A stretch of DNA of 64,000 nucleotides, taken from positions 16,457,055-16,521,054 of the forward strand of contig OZ024854.1 of the NCBI GenBank assembly GCA_964017155.1, read 5' to 3'. The DNA is from Oasisia sp. SBJ-2009 (taxonomy: Eukaryota > Annelida > Polychaeta > Sabellida > Siboglinidae). The translations under genes and the position numbers were made by a program. The notes under the pieces are model-generated. The model had not been told where the DNA came from. It ran no database searches and saw only the letters and a list, made by a program, of their open reading frames with translations. Shown here piece by piece: positions 1-11,609 of the stretch (positions are counted from its first letter, which is position 1; each line of letters starts with the position of its first letter).

Positions 1-3000
1 CCTGCAATAAAACCCCTGAACACATTCGGTATCAACCCTATGTCCACAAGTTAAAATATAAATGTGGGGAACAATAGAGACCTGTAAACTCTTCCAATCG
101 AGATGTACAATTCATGTTCTATACAACAGTACAATATGTAGGGAGGAGGGTGGGTCGAAATTGACACACGTTTGCTCCTTTATGCTTTCGCAAATGGAGT
201 GAGGAGTCCGTATTGGAATCCCACGGAGGGGACGCGGGCCATTGCGCCCTGATTGGTCACCTCCTTTTGGGAAAATTAACATATTTGCTTAATTTAAGGG
301 CTCCGTGTTGTTGCCATGCATAAAGTCCAATATGCAAATCATCTGGGCTGATGTGCATATTCCCATTTATGCAAGGAACAACACGGACCCAAGCGTAGAT
401 ATGAAAGAGGCCAAATGATGACGTTTGTTTATTATAGGGATAAAACAGTGCCTTATTTGGCACACCAAAATAGTTAAATGAAAGAAATGTACATACTAGT
501 CTCCTGGCCTCAGGCTGCTAGAGCCCACATTTCAACATATAAAGCAGTAGCGGTATTCCTAGAACAATGGATTTGTAGGTTGTTTTGAAATGCTACTGAA
601 TGCGTAATATTTGAGTAATCAGAACAAGATTTGGCGTGTAAAGAGACAACACAATGGCGTTTTTAGTCATATCAATTGTATTCCAGAAAAGTTAATACTT
701 CTATTTATGAGCGATGCTGGAATATGGTTAATTTGAGTGAACAGTCTTTGCCCAAGCTTTTTTATACAGTTCTTTATATACTTATTAGACTGATAGATAA
801 TCAAGCTGGCATCTACCCCAATACATGAGTAAGCTATGTTTTATTAATCATTGTTATCATATGTGTGGGAATAAATGTTAATTGTATTTATTAACAGTCC
901 TCTTAACTGAGAAGTTATGAGATTTTTCCATGAGGTAAGGTAATCGTGGAAAATAAATAAAAAGGCAAATAAACTATTTTTTAAATGACATAATGGAATG
1001 AAACGTGTTTAAATGTCCAAATGTCAAGTTTTTCTTCCACACGTCTATATTTTCATTGCTTCTAGTTAGGTTTTTCTATTTTGTGCTTGTCTCTTGTCAA
1101 GTGCTAATTTGCCAAAATAACACATTTCTACATTTTCAAGATGAAATATCTCTGGAAGTATCATTCACCTGTCTGTAAAAATTGGTGTACTTATAGTATA
1201 TGTCCATGGAAACCTGTAATATTGTATTATTTTAGCTATTAGTTAAAAAGTTGTGTTAAGTAAAAAATGGCATTTTATAATATATTCCTTGCCCAAGCTA
1301 TGTTAAATGCAAGCTGGTTTGAGTTACTCCTTCAGGTATTCTTGTTTTTGCACAGAAATGTAAGAAAGCAAAGTCTTCTAAAAAAGTTACAGTGAATAGA
1401 TAGATGACTCAAACCATGGAAGAGTAATGCTAGCATCCAGTGCCGATGACATCCAAGTTTGAACAATTACTTAAAATATACTGCAGCTGTGCTCGAGAAG
1501 TCATGGTGATAGATCCTGAAATTGAAATGTTCTAATGTTCGGTCAATGGCGGTCCAAGTGTTCCCCTCGAAACATGATACTGTAATACACTGTATCAATT
1601 ACATCAACAATGTCATCAATGTTATCATTCAGAAACTTGTCTAACCTTCCATCAGTAACATTAACACACCTAGTGTTCAGACGAAACGTAGCAATTTGAC
1701 AATCAATAATGTGATCAAAATAGGAAATATTTATTCAGGATTAACCTACCAATCTTCTTAGCGTAAACCTAGTGATCCACTTAGGACTATTTTTATAACT
1801 ACTTGTTCTCAATACCGGGTCAATCTCTTCTAGTCATATATTGCTATCTGTGTTTCTTTCTGGTAATAACAATTATTATCACACACGACACACACAACAG
1901 CTATTGAGATCAATCAACTGCATATCATAACGTGATAAACACTAGAGACTGAGATGAGCAAGTTATCCAAATAGTATATTTCAGGTACGTCATAAAGCAC
2001 ATCTCAGCTGGCTTGTATCATGTATGTATATGAGTTAACATCCACGTGTCCACCAAAACAATGTGTCACTCACATAATTTTTATCCTGCAAAATGCCCTG
2101 ACCTGAAGCCTGAAGGAGAGATAGATACGGGTCCATAATTAAGATGACAAGACACTGTAAAGGGAAGGGAGGTTATGGAGGGAAGGGTGTGGGGAAAACA
2201 ACATCCCGTCATATGAACACTAAGGAGAAATATCTTATCTGACCCCTACTCAAAACAATACAATCACCAGTCCAGCAAAAATTTTGAAAAACATTCTGCT
2301 TCTCACATATATATGTAAAAACAAATCAAAAGTAGGAACTAGAAAATACACACAAAGTCCCACATGTGTATGCAAGCAGACACACATTGTCATGCAGTTT
2401 TTGCAGGCAGACAACAGATAAGAGCAGGTAGAGTTGGCCTGTTGCCAAGCTAGAACTAGAAGTCAGTGAATAAGGAAGGAAGGAGTGGTGTCACACAATG
2501 AACAACGCCAGTTTTACTTCCTCTTACTAACAACATGAGCCCAGTTACCACCGTAATCAACTGTAACGGCTTAGTGTGATGAATTGCCAAGATCTTTCAA
2601 GCTGTGACTGTGAGGTCAGTATTTACACATGAAAATAATGACTCCATTTGACGTCACTATATACAGGGACACCTGTTTGTCTCCATACAGGATGTGTCTG
2701 TGCTTTTATACAAAGTCACAAAGAAGCCTTACTTCATGACGAAATATCCATGATGTCAATAACGGACTAACAGTAATAGTAACATATGAAGGGCTTCTGT
2801 GAATACAGTTATCTAGAGACTGTCTACCCATCATTTGGACGGGTAATGGATGGGTTAAAATGTGAGGAGCAAAAGAAGCTTATTTCACATATATGCTGTC
2901 AATTATGCTTTGAAAATGGGTGTCACACCGGTGTGTGCGTGGATTATTGTGTATCACAGGGGGGGGATTCACAGCACATATGTAAGCGACACACCTGGAC

Positions 3001-3440
3001 TGGTTTTATGTAAGCAAATTAATTTTCACAACTTCATACACACTCACATGTAAAAAAAAATAACTAGCAAAAATTTTATTCCGAATAAAGGCATGTTTCA
3101 GGCAATACACGTAAATACATTTTCTTCGTTTTGAGAAAAAGTCACTTAACTGGGTTTCAATTTAAACAAATAAAGATAACTTGTAAATGAAGTTGATCCA
3201 AAATCACAGCTTAGATGATAACAGAGCCTGAAATATGTCTTGCAGATCTGTTACACAAAACGCGATATTAAATAAACAAATTATAATGAAGAATAAAGAT
3301 GTTGTTTAGCCACTGGCTAAATCGCTAATTAATGGTTAAGGTCGGTGAAATACAGTATTTACTGGATGATGTTTGCAGATCCAATGTATCGAGTTAAAAA
3401 TAAACTCTAGTCAGATAAGGAACCAGAGTCTACGACATAC
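1..3440 (-). other. ATP-citrate lyase intron 2 (partial) with no recognisable exon
   Basis: AT-rich non-coding DNA downstream (in the minus-strand sense) of ACLY coding exon 2. I looked for the next conserved ACLY segment and did not see it, so the gene presumably continues past the left edge. The only repeat signature noted is a short segment near 2810-2855 that is an inverted, diverged copy of 5034-5080. The short reading frames here have no recognisable similarity. Confidence 0.55.
2810..2855. repeat. Diverged inverted copy of the 5034-5080 repeat
   Basis: The stretch around TCATTTGGACGGGTA matches the reverse complement of 5034-5080, with several differences. Both copies lie in ACLY introns and probably are remnants of one dispersed repeat family whose units are rich in the word ACCCGTC and its complement. 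Confidence 0.45.
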
Positions 3441-3563
3441 CTGTGTTTCCTTGTTCATGCGGTCGTTGACCCAGGCCTTGACCCCAGCAAGGTCAGTGTT
3501 CACTTTGATCAGACCAAGCTTGCCCCGGCGTTTGATCAGCTGATCTGGCTTGACAACAAGTTT
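3441..3563 (-). CDS. ACLY: ATP-citrate lyase, coding exon 2
   Basis: A 123-nt minus-strand exon encoding 41 residues in phase 0 at both ends. It starts with [18 protein letters not shown], which is the conserved N-terminal ATP-grasp/CoA-ligase segment of animal ATP-citrate lyase directly after the first coding exon; it ends DRMNKETQ. It is bounded by an acceptor (TTCACAG, upstream on the minus strand) and a donor (GTATGT). ATP-citrate lyase is the cytosolic enzyme that converts citrate, CoA and ATP into acetyl-CoA and oxaloacetate for lipid synthesis and acetylation. Only this exon and exon 1 of a gene usually about 1,100 codons long fall inside the window. The family assignment is very secure because both exons align in order with the known N-terminus. 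Confidence 0.93.
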
Positions 3564-4727
3564 CTGTGAACAAAGTCAACCCGATTTACAGTCTAGTAAT
3601 ATATATTTACTAAAAGCATAAACGAATTATATATATTTTAGACATGTACCTTATACCTGTGCAAAGAAAGAAATCTGCAATAACAGTACATGAGTATAAT
3701 ACACATTCCTAAAATGTCAACTTTTCCCATGGAGAGCTGTACGTACCATATTTTTGATGATAAAAATATCAGTACTAAAATGAGATGGCCAATCTTTGAA
3801 ACTGCCAAAGCCTAGAATCCATTGTCTTGATCCATGGTGATTAATTATATGATTACTGTTAAGTTAATCATTACTTAGGACATAAGCATAATAAATATTA
3901 CTATTTTTGCCTGTAATCATCATATTTATGAAACCTTACCATATAGTAGACATCATCATATTCCACAAAGTCCCAATCAGTAAAAGGAACATGTATACAT
4001 CACTATTAATTTTCTGAATACAGTGTATGAGGTGCAATGTGGCTTGACTGTCCTGGTCATCCTCACATGTATGTGTAGTTACACTTTGCAACATTTAGCC
4101 ATTACCAAGACACCACAAGGCACAAAGTGTTTTATCTAGATATGTAATATGTCCTTCTAAAATATTTGTAAACTGTGTATTCACACTACCAGCTTTAACA
4201 ACCAATAAAATTAATATAATTACAGCCATTTCCATAACATTTTTGACAGAGGATATGGCATGGAATTAGACAAAAATAAATAATTATGTGTAAATAATAT
4301 TGACAGTTTAGTGTTTGCATTGCATATATATTTTCAGTGTAACAAAAACTCAACTGTGACTACATACAGGTAATTAAATAAATATTGTCAGATCACATGT
4401 GTGAGAATAACATCAGTAGTTATTGAGCTGTAGTCTACATATATCAGCCTATATATATCTCAGTTCCCCTGGCACATTACCAACGGTATTCACATACAAT
4501 CTTAAGCCAATAATCAACAGACTGAAATAGAACGATGTATATAAATACCATATTTACTCTAAGTATTACTAGTTCCACAAAGAGAATCAGCACTGACTTT
4601 AATACTACTGATACACGAACTAGATAATCATATCTATTGGTCACATATGCCTGTACAATCAATCACAGTTAGCTACTTTTAAGTTTATATACTCTGATTG
4701 AAGAGTAAAGACAACAGGAAATGAATG

Positions 4728-5175
4728 GTCCACCTGGGGGTGGCACACCCAATAAATATATTTAGCTCTAGATCAGGGCTTTATGCAGGATGAAATTATT
4801 GCCAGTCACATGTTTTGGTTTGCCAGTCACATGTTTTGGTGGACACGTTGATGTTAACTGTTAAGCTAGTTTAAAACGTTAAAATTGTGCCTGATGACCT
4901 GAAATGGGCTACAAACACACATTTACAGTCACTTTCAAGGCATAACTAACAATATCTATGGTTTTGGAAGACCCTTTTTTGCTCCTTCATTTTTTTTTGC
5001 TCCTTCATTTTTTTGCCCGTCCACAACCCGTCCTCCATATTTCTACCCGTCCAAATGACGGGTGGACGGGTCTCTAGATAAAGCTATGCTCTAGATACAA
5101 CTAGCAAGCAGGTTACGCTTTGGTATTCATCATACATTTATGGTTCACCTGGGGTGTCACACCCAATAAATATAG
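4728..5175. repeat. Pair of direct repeats of about 37 bp, roughly 410 bp apart
   Basis: The two copies (about 4728-4764 and 5140-5175) share a CACCTGGGG core followed by CACACCCAATAAATAT. Between them is the 5034-5080 repeat and a T-rich duplicated stretch (TTTTTTTTGCTCCTTCATTT, near 4985). This could be a small transposon with direct terminal repeats or a duplicated fragment; the family is not recognised. Confidence 0.4.
5034..5080. repeat. ACCCGTC-rich short repeat, inverted relative to 2810-2855
   Basis: Contains the near-palindrome ACCCGTCCAAATGACGGGT and ends GGACGGGTCTCTAG. Its reverse complement is found in diverged form at 2810-2855. Confidence 0.4.
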
Positions 5176-5714
5176 TAAGACAAGTGAATTGTTGTAAGGA
5201 AATGTAAAGTCTTGGTTCGATCAGTCTGCTTGACAAGTAGACAGTTTGACAAATTTCTCCAATAAAACTGGTTATATTATAATGTGTATTATAAGTTTAT
5301 AACTGTATCCTGGTATTATTTGGAGGCATAAGTAGTAAGCCACTATGGTATTTTAAGTACTTTTTTCATTGTTGGCTTTTATTAATTGTCCAATTGTAAA
5401 GGATCAAAGAGCATCTTATGTCCAGAGCATTATAAATCATGCATTGATAGTCTATATATCAGACAAAAGGAATAACAATGCATGCTTTCCTTGTCTGATT
5501 ACATGAGAGTCTGATTATATGTCTACTCTGTAAAGACATAAATTATTTTTTTATAGCATCTGTTAGCAACAAATTTAAATTATTATTTTATGTGATGAAA
5601 ATTATAAAAAATACAACAGACAAATTTAAACAGCAGTCTGCATATACACCATGTAAAAGTATTGTGTTCTAACCCATATAATACGCAATAAATAAATACA
5701 AACACTGCACCAAC

Positions 5715-5886
5715 CTCTGTCTTGAGCCATGGCTGCTTTAGTTCCAATTCCTCCCAGTTGGTGTCAGGTGTGACAACAGCAAAGCGTGCAGAAACAGCAA
5801 CACCGCTCGCCAGCCCGTTGCTAAGCAACGTTTTCCCTGTTGCTTCCCGTATTGCCTTCGCAGACATCTTTCTGTGTGGGGTTCAG
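5715..5886 (-). CDS. ACLY: ATP-citrate lyase, first coding exon (start codon at 5867)
   Basis: The start ATG lies at 5867-5865 on the minus strand and the coding part (5715-5867) encodes 51 residues. It begins MSAKAIREATGK and contains FAVVTPDTNWEEL...QPWLKTE; the MSAKAI start and the VTPDT-W motif are hallmarks of animal ACLY. The donor is GTTGGT at 5714. A good acceptor (TTTTGTTCCTCAG) ends just before 5886, so the 19 nt upstream of the ATG are spliced 5' UTR and the promoter is further away. The join to exon 2 keeps the reading frame and reproduces the conserved order PWL...[17 protein letters not shown]. No frameshift or stop is present, so the gene looks functional as far as it can be seen. 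Confidence 0.93.
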
Positions 5887-7164
5887 CTGAGGAACAAAAG
5901 AGAGCACTAAATTGTCTCTATGATTGTTGGGTTACTGTAAACTATTGACAAATAAACAGGCACAAACACTGGATATTTCATAAAGTATCTTTATTGTCAT
6001 AGGTATTATTTTCAGATACAATTAACACTGGTGTTTTTGTTCAAATGTTTAGCAAGATTTAACATAATTGCCACATAGAAAGTTAATTTTAAATGGCAGG
6101 TGGTGGACAAGGAAGCCCTTCGGTTTTGGACTGCATTTTCCCCAAGCATCATTGGATAATTCAGCTAGTAAGGAATAGAGGCTTTTGGGGGCGTTTTTAC
6201 TGAATATGCATGATCTGCTGAATGTATAATCCTCAGTCATGCTTTCTGCAGAGTTGGAATTCCTGCAAACTTTTCCATGAAGGTCCATTTTTATAATGTT
6301 GAGAATATATCACGTTAAGTAATGACAGGCCATAAATGACGCCCAACAAGTTGGTACCAAGACAGTAGGATAGTAAACACTTTGACAGCTGAAGCATTTT
6401 TTGCAGATACATAGTCTATGCTGTGTAGTGGGTATATCCAGCAAATACTCCCAACATGGGCGCTTCATTTCAGTATAATACAATTTACACTCTTATTTGT
6501 TCACTCATTTCTATTCGAATCAACTGTAGTGCAATTACAATAGTAGTTGTGTTACACGACCTGGTCAACGCTACCTGTCTTAGTGTCTATAGTCTCTTGT
6601 CTACCACTACTAGTTCTAGGCCTAGACTATATGATATATAATAAAAATAAGATTCCCCAAAAATTGATAAGCTTCAACTTCAAGGAGTTGGATTCTACGT
6701 TAGCACAAAATTGGCATGTATAATCTATTTATTTTATGGGCCGAACAATACCTGTTGTAAACCTCTCTGATCAATTATATTCGACGAGTCAATGTGGTAG
6801 ACATAATAGTACGGTGTGAACCCCCCAAATCACGCCATATCCGATGATATCGTACGACAGGCGGCCACGGCACATGCCGTGGACGACAGCCGTAGACCAG
6901 GGCATTTTGTTTTTTATTTGCCACGCAAACGTCACTGTTTCGTGCTGTCTGATGTGTATCTCACGTAAGACAAATGCACATGCAAATAAGTCCATGCGTT
7001 TACTTAAATACGCATGCATGCTTGCACGAACATAACACAACAAAACACCGGCACGAGAGCTACTTCAAGTGATCAGTCATGTTTTTCAAGAAATCATGTA
7101 CAAACATTTCTCACAGAAAGCCGACGCCGACGCCAGTGCCCGCTATACATCGGGCTTGCCTTAC
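5887..7164 (-). other. Probable 5'-UTR intron of ATP-citrate lyase
   Basis: Bounded on the minus strand by a strong donor (AAAG|GTAAGG at 7165/7164) and the acceptor used by the first coding exon. It contains no coding similarity that I recognise. The intron call is an inference from splice signals and from the known habit of animal ACLY genes to carry a non-coding first exon. Confidence 0.45.
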
Positions 7165-7470
7165 CTTTGCGCGTGCCGTCTCGAGGTAATAACTAACAGT
7201 CGACCTGATCTGCTACGACAAAAGTAAACGCCCAGTGAACAGTAATTCGTGCAGAAATGTGATCACGCCACCGGTAACGTCCTATGTTGTCAACCAACGC
7301 CTGGCCAACTGGTGCACATTTACTTATTATAGGTGTGCCAGCGAATCAACGACCCCGGAACACGGACGCGTCGCCCGTACTTGGAACACGTACACAAATT
7401 AATGTCGCTGGTTAATACTATAACGATCCGCTATGCGACAGCACTATGGCGTACCCAAACCGCAGGGAAT
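7165..7470 (-). promoter_or_regulatory. Candidate non-coding first exon and promoter of ATP-citrate lyase
   Basis: This stretch is visibly richer in CG dinucleotides than the flanking introns and ends on the minus strand at the donor AAAG|GTAAGG. That fits an unmethylated promoter and short 5'-UTR exon for the gene that starts coding at 5867. No TATA box is obvious. The transcription start cannot be fixed from sequence alone. Confidence 0.35.
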
Positions 7471-7782
7471 ATAATAAAATAATAATTATTATTATTACTT
7501 TATACAATTTCATAACGTATAATTTGTTACTATAAAGTCAGTAATAATAGTGATTTTTTACGTTACAACACATAAGTTGTGGCGTAAGCATTCTTAAACC
7601 TGTATTTTCTATGAACGAATGCAAGTGTATTCAACGCCGATATATTATTATATAAATTATAATAAAAAAAATGATAGAGTCTATAAGAAACGCGATGTTC
7701 ATGCGTCCGACTACAGGCCTATGTCATTAATTAACATGTAAACTACATGACAATACTCTCAGCTCATACGTCTGTAAACGTC
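7471..7782. other. AT-rich spacer
   Basis: Low-complexity AAT/ATT-rich DNA between the presumed ACLY promoter and the first THAP-relic element. Nothing supportable is seen in it. Confidence 0.5.
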
Positions 7783-8628
7783 TTAAAGGACAAAAAAGGC
7801 TACGGTTTCGTGTCATACACCTAATAAAGTTTATACAAAGTAACAATTTCCACATACACTCAATTTTTTAACGTCAGCGGTTTACTCAGAATGTGACTTT
7901 AAAGTCTAAAATTCTAACGAAATCCACGATGGTCTAGACGCCGCCATAGGTGAAAACTTGGCTTGGCCATTCAGCGCGCGGCATTCCATATCTCTGCTGA
8001 AGCCGGTCAGCTTCCTGCGACGTTGTTAAGGGTCAACAACTTCGAGTCTTCGACAGTTCGTTCAGTTGGCGTAACATCTAGCAGCTGCTTATAGACGTAT
8101 ATCTAAATCTGTGGTTAAATCTATGGTAAACTTTAGTAAGTATGCCTTAGTGTTCGGCATACGGTTGCAATAACATATAGTTGAAACAACCGGTAGTATT
8201 GAAGCAATGGATTCACATTGGTGATTTGCGGGCGTACTGTTTGGAATCGCTCCAGTCCAAGTACAGTTCACTTTGCTCGGTCCATTTTGAGGAGAAATGC
8301 TTTGAAGTAGGGATGATTTCAGCGATAACAATAATAGACAACTTTATATTTACCGTCATCACCATGTTACGCGCGTTGCCGAGTTGCAGCCATTTCATGA
8401 CAACAGCCAAACCCCATGCGGGAAATCTACGTGGAGAGGGTCTCACCGTCGTGATGTCATTCTTCGTCTAAGATGGAGTTGCTCACAGTATTTTGATGAC
8501 TGGGGATTAAAAAATATTTTTCTGGTAAACCGCTGGCGTTAAGAAATTTAGTATATGTGGAAATTTTTACTTTATATTAACTCTATTAGGTGTATGCCAC
8601 GAAACAGTTAACTTTTTTTGTCCTTTAA
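7783..8628 (+). mobile_element. DNA transposon relic with long inverted ends and a THAP-domain remnant (copy 1)
   Basis: Both ends carry AAAGGACAAAAAA in inverted orientation, flanked by TTAA, and the similarity of the two ends continues inward for more than 100 bp (words such as CATACACCTAATA and CAGCGGTTTAC recur inverted). The interior (about 8140-8320, plus strand) translates in pieces to a THAP zinc-finger pattern: a CSAYGCNN start, then LCSVHFEEKCF. It has a stop codon in place of serine at the third codon and several frameshifts. THAP domains are the DNA-binding modules of P-element-type transposases, so this is an internally deleted, dead element. The target duplication may be TTAA or simply TA; it cannot be decided because the site is palindromic. 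Confidence 0.75.
8140..8320 (+). pseudogene. THAP zinc-finger relic
   Basis: Broken frame containing the C-x4-C start (CSAYGC) and the CxxH part (CSVHFEEKCF) of a THAP domain. It matches the copy at 11165-11333 almost word for word. It is non-functional because of stops and frameshifts. Confidence 0.6.
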
Positions 8629-8657
8629 GGAATTTGACATTTTAGCTTCTGTCCAAC

Positions 8658-8663
<6 letters not shown>

Positions 8664-8737
<74 letters not shown>
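8664..8737. repeat. (TA)n microsatellite
   Basis: Uninterrupted TA dinucleotide run of 74 bp lying just outside the right end of the first THAP-relic element. Confidence 0.98.
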
Positions 8738-8742
<5 letters not shown>

Positions 8743-8815
8743 CATGCGAGTTACATTTCATAACAACACTTCAAGATCTGCAAAAAAATCGGGCATAGTG
8801 AACCCTTTTAACACC

Positions 8816-9330
8816 CAAGTGGACTTTAATTGCTATTCTCGATTTTGGTAAAGCTTTCGATACTGTGCCCCATGCACAGCAAATATCTTTATAAACTTAA
8901 TTATTCATTATGGCAGCATAAATGGCAGCATGAATACGTGTACAGTTGGATATAGCTAGCTTTCTTTAAAAAAAAAACACCCAGAAAATACTTGTCGACG
9001 ATAAATTATATATATTTTTTGAAATGATTATTATAATATGTCAATGTTGAATCTGGAGTTTTAGGGAACGGTTTTAGCACGGCTAATGTTTACTGCATAT
9101 ATGTATGATTTACACTTGCAAGTGACATCAAAGTCCATCAGTTTGCAGATGATGTATATTATACAGAACAGCTGTTCACACTCAGATGGATCAGCTAGCC
9201 TTTCAAACCGATTTATCGCGAATTGTCAGAACTCCAAATACGTGTCTTATTCACTTGGCAATCATATACAAAAAGAAGTTGACACAGCGGAACATCTATA
9301 TGAGTCTATATGAGCTAGTAACGATCACAG
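8816..9330 (+). pseudogene. Non-LTR retrotransposon (LINE) reverse transcriptase relic
   Basis: Plus-strand fragments show FGKAFDTVPHA (the first catalytic-aspartate motif of LINE reverse transcriptase) near 8845-8875. Some 260 bp later comes QFADDVYY near 9139-9162, the FADD/YADD active-site box, followed by LAFQTDLSRI. Frameshifts and stops separate the motifs and the fragment is truncated at both ends. It probably belongs to a Jockey/CR1-type lineage, but the subgroup cannot be named from this much sequence. Confidence 0.65.
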
Positions 9331-9562
9331 ACAGCCTATCCAGGCCAACACATATCTCGCATACTTGTCACAAAGCCAATGCCACTCTGTCAAATCTTGT
9401 CCGGATGTTGTAAAACAATTATAGAAAGAGCTATATATGTGTCAGTTTCGTCCGACCAATAGTTGAATGCGATTGCACATGGTTAACGAATTAGTTTGGC
9501 CCCATCTCGAAAATTCTAGAAGCGTCACTGGTAAATACAAATTGGACCGACGCCCCAAGAGA

Positions 9563-9567
9563 TTGTG

Positions 9568-9619
<52 letters not shown>

Positions 9620-9622
9620 TGA
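9563..9622. repeat. (GT)n followed by (GTGC)n microsatellite
   Basis: A short GT run passes into about ten GTGC tetranucleotide units, then decays into imperfect GTGC/CACA words. Confidence 0.95.
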
Positions 9623-9639
9623 ATGAGCCCGTGGGTGCG

Positions 9640-10814
9640 TGCACACACGCACGCGTGCAAGCCTATATCATTTAATTTCTCACAAAAGTACCGGCAATCA
9701 TGGACTGGAAATATTATGTAATTAATATCTGGTAATTAAGTGCAAGCATGCACGTGTGTTATATGTTCTATATAATAAGTTTGTTTGCGATACAAAATTA
9801 CCCTGATGGGTCCGCTAGACCGCTAGACCGCTACATGAAGTATGGGAGTTGGCTGCATGAATCGAACTATATACCATGAGAATAAAAAAATCAAAGTTTT
9901 GCTAAGGGGTCCTGCAGGGTCATCCACTCAAGGCAGTGCCGTTTGTCATGCAAACTAGCCCTAGCAGACTTCTTACAAAAAAGGGCAGGATTTAGCCCAG
10001 TCGAACTAGTTTACTGACTTCGTCAATCGCGAATGCGTCACCCGTGAAATAGAACGCCGCAAATAGGCCTACCTGCCCCAGTTTGAAGACGGATAAATTC
10101 CAGTAAAATTATCCGTCTGACCGAAGGCACTAGCAGTTGCACGAACGGTTTTGTGTGTTCGAATATTATAATTCTGATTCTACATTTCACTTGTCGCACG
10201 TAACACTAGCAACGTATGGCTGAAATAACAAGAATAGACTACATAACCGGAGGCCAACTATACTCCTCGTTCGCGGGCGATTCCATTGGCTAAGTGACAC
10301 GAGATGCCTTAACTGATCCCAACAGGGACGATATAGTTGGACACGCTGCCCAGCAGCAACCTGTGAACTGTAGGGGCAGTACCCACGCGGACGGTCTGTA
10401 ATAAACAGATTTGAACATGACGAGTTGTTTGGTTTAATATATATTATAGTATTAAACAAGCAATACCGTTACATTAAGCATAACTTGAGAGGTTTGCAAA
10501 GGGATCAACCAGGGATACTGCTCTCTGTTACTGATGTAATTAGCAGCAGCGACCTCTTGGCGCTCTGGGACCAACTAGCGAACGTCAATGTAACCTTCCA
10601 TATTGTGGCACCACCTAGTGAGTATCCAAATCATAACATTCTCTATAACGACACTTGCCTATAACGGTACTATTGTAATATTTATTTTATTATCTCACCT
10701 TATAAATTTGCCAGACACCATAAGTGTATCGTGGTATTAATGCATTATTGTATTCGTTTTAGTTGAAAATTAGATTATTAAGAATACATTATTTATATAT
10801 TATGTTGAGTAAAA
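9640..10814. other. Intergenic DNA without recognised features
   Basis: Mixed-composition DNA between the LINE relic and the second THAP-relic element. Short reading frames are present on both strands but none shows a recognisable motif or unusual composition. Confidence 0.5.
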
Positions 10815-11164
10815 TTAAAGGACAAAAAAGGCTACGGCTTCGTGTCATACACCTAATAGAGTATATACAAAGTAACAATTTCCACATATACTCAATTTTT
10901 TAACGTCAGCGGTTTACTCAGAATGTGACTTTAAAGTCTAAAATTCGAAATCCACGATGGTCTAGACGCCGCCATAGTTGAAGGGTTAATTTGGCTTGGC
11001 CATTCAGCGCGCGGCATTCTATATCTCGGTCAGCTTCCGGCGACGTTGTTAAGGGTCAACAACTTCGAGTCTTCGACAGTTCGTTCAGTTGGCGTGACAT
11101 CTAGCAGCTGCTTATAGACGTATATCTAAATCTGTGGTTAAATCTATGGTAAACTTTAGTAATT

Positions 11165-11333
11165 ATGCCTTCGTGTTCGGCATACGGTTGCAATAATAGT
11201 TGAAACAACCGGTAGTATTGAAGCAATGGATTCACGTTGGTGATTTGCGGGCGTACTGTTTGGCACTTTGCTCGGTCCATTTTGAGGAGAAATGCTTTGA
11301 TGTAGACATGTTTCATCAGTTGATGGGATGATT
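11165..11333 (+). pseudogene. THAP zinc-finger relic (copy 2)
   Basis: Begins MPSCSAYGCNN, then breaks frame. The later part reads SVHFEEKCFD in another frame. Together these are the ends of a THAP DNA-binding domain with the middle lost. Confidence 0.6.
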
Positions 11334-11473
11334 TCAGCGATAACAATAATAGACAACTTTATATTTACCGTCATCAGCATGTTACGCGCGTTGCCGAGTT
11401 GCAGCCATTTCATGACAACAGCCAAACCCTATGCAGGGTTCTTTATATTAACTCTATTAGGTGTATGCCTAAT

Positions 11474-11580
11474 GACTAGCTGCTAGATGTCACGCCAACA
11501 TGACCGTTCAAAGTGTAAAGCGCTTTGAACGGTCCTGAGGATTGGATATTGCGCTATATAAGAACAGCCTTTTTATACCA
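11474..11580 (+). repeat. Insertion carrying a SINE-tail-like segment
   Basis: Contains TGTAAAGCGCTTTGAACGG followed by GGATATTGCGCTATATAAG, which resembles the conserved 3' tail of several animal SINE families (GTAAAGCGCTTTGAG... AAGCGCTATATAA). Its left side (TAGCTGCTAGATGTCACG) is an inverted copy of the element's own interior near 11088-11110. The insertion is therefore composite. Confidence 0.45.
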
Positions 11581-11609
11581 CGTAAAAGTTAACTTTGTTT
11601 GTCCTTTAA

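Larger units (their letters stand above)
3564..5714 (-). other. ATP-citrate lyase intron 1 (between coding exons)
   Basis: A 2.15-kb AT-rich intron with GT...AG borders in the minus sense. It contains two direct copies of a repeat with the shared word CACACCCAATAAATATA (near 4747 and 5158) and an ACCCGTC-rich repeat at 5034-5080. No other gene is visible. Confidence 0.8.
10815..11609 (+). mobile_element. DNA transposon relic with a THAP-domain remnant (copy 2)
   Basis: Second copy of the 7783-8628 element in the same orientation, with the same TTAA-flanked AAAGGACAAA ends. It differs by small deletions, by loss of most of the inner part of the right inverted end, and by a roughly 100-bp insertion near the right end. 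Its THAP relic (11165-11333) keeps the MPSCSAYGCNN start intact where copy 1 has a stop. Confidence 0.75.

Noticed and set aside
257..463. 68-codon minus frame near the left edge
   Set aside because: No homology recognised; its length is within chance expectation for this window.
5583..5714. Extension of ACLY exon 1 as read-through coding sequence
   Set aside because: The residues after KTE are hydrophobic and unrelated to ACLY. A donor at 5714 joins to exon 2 in frame.
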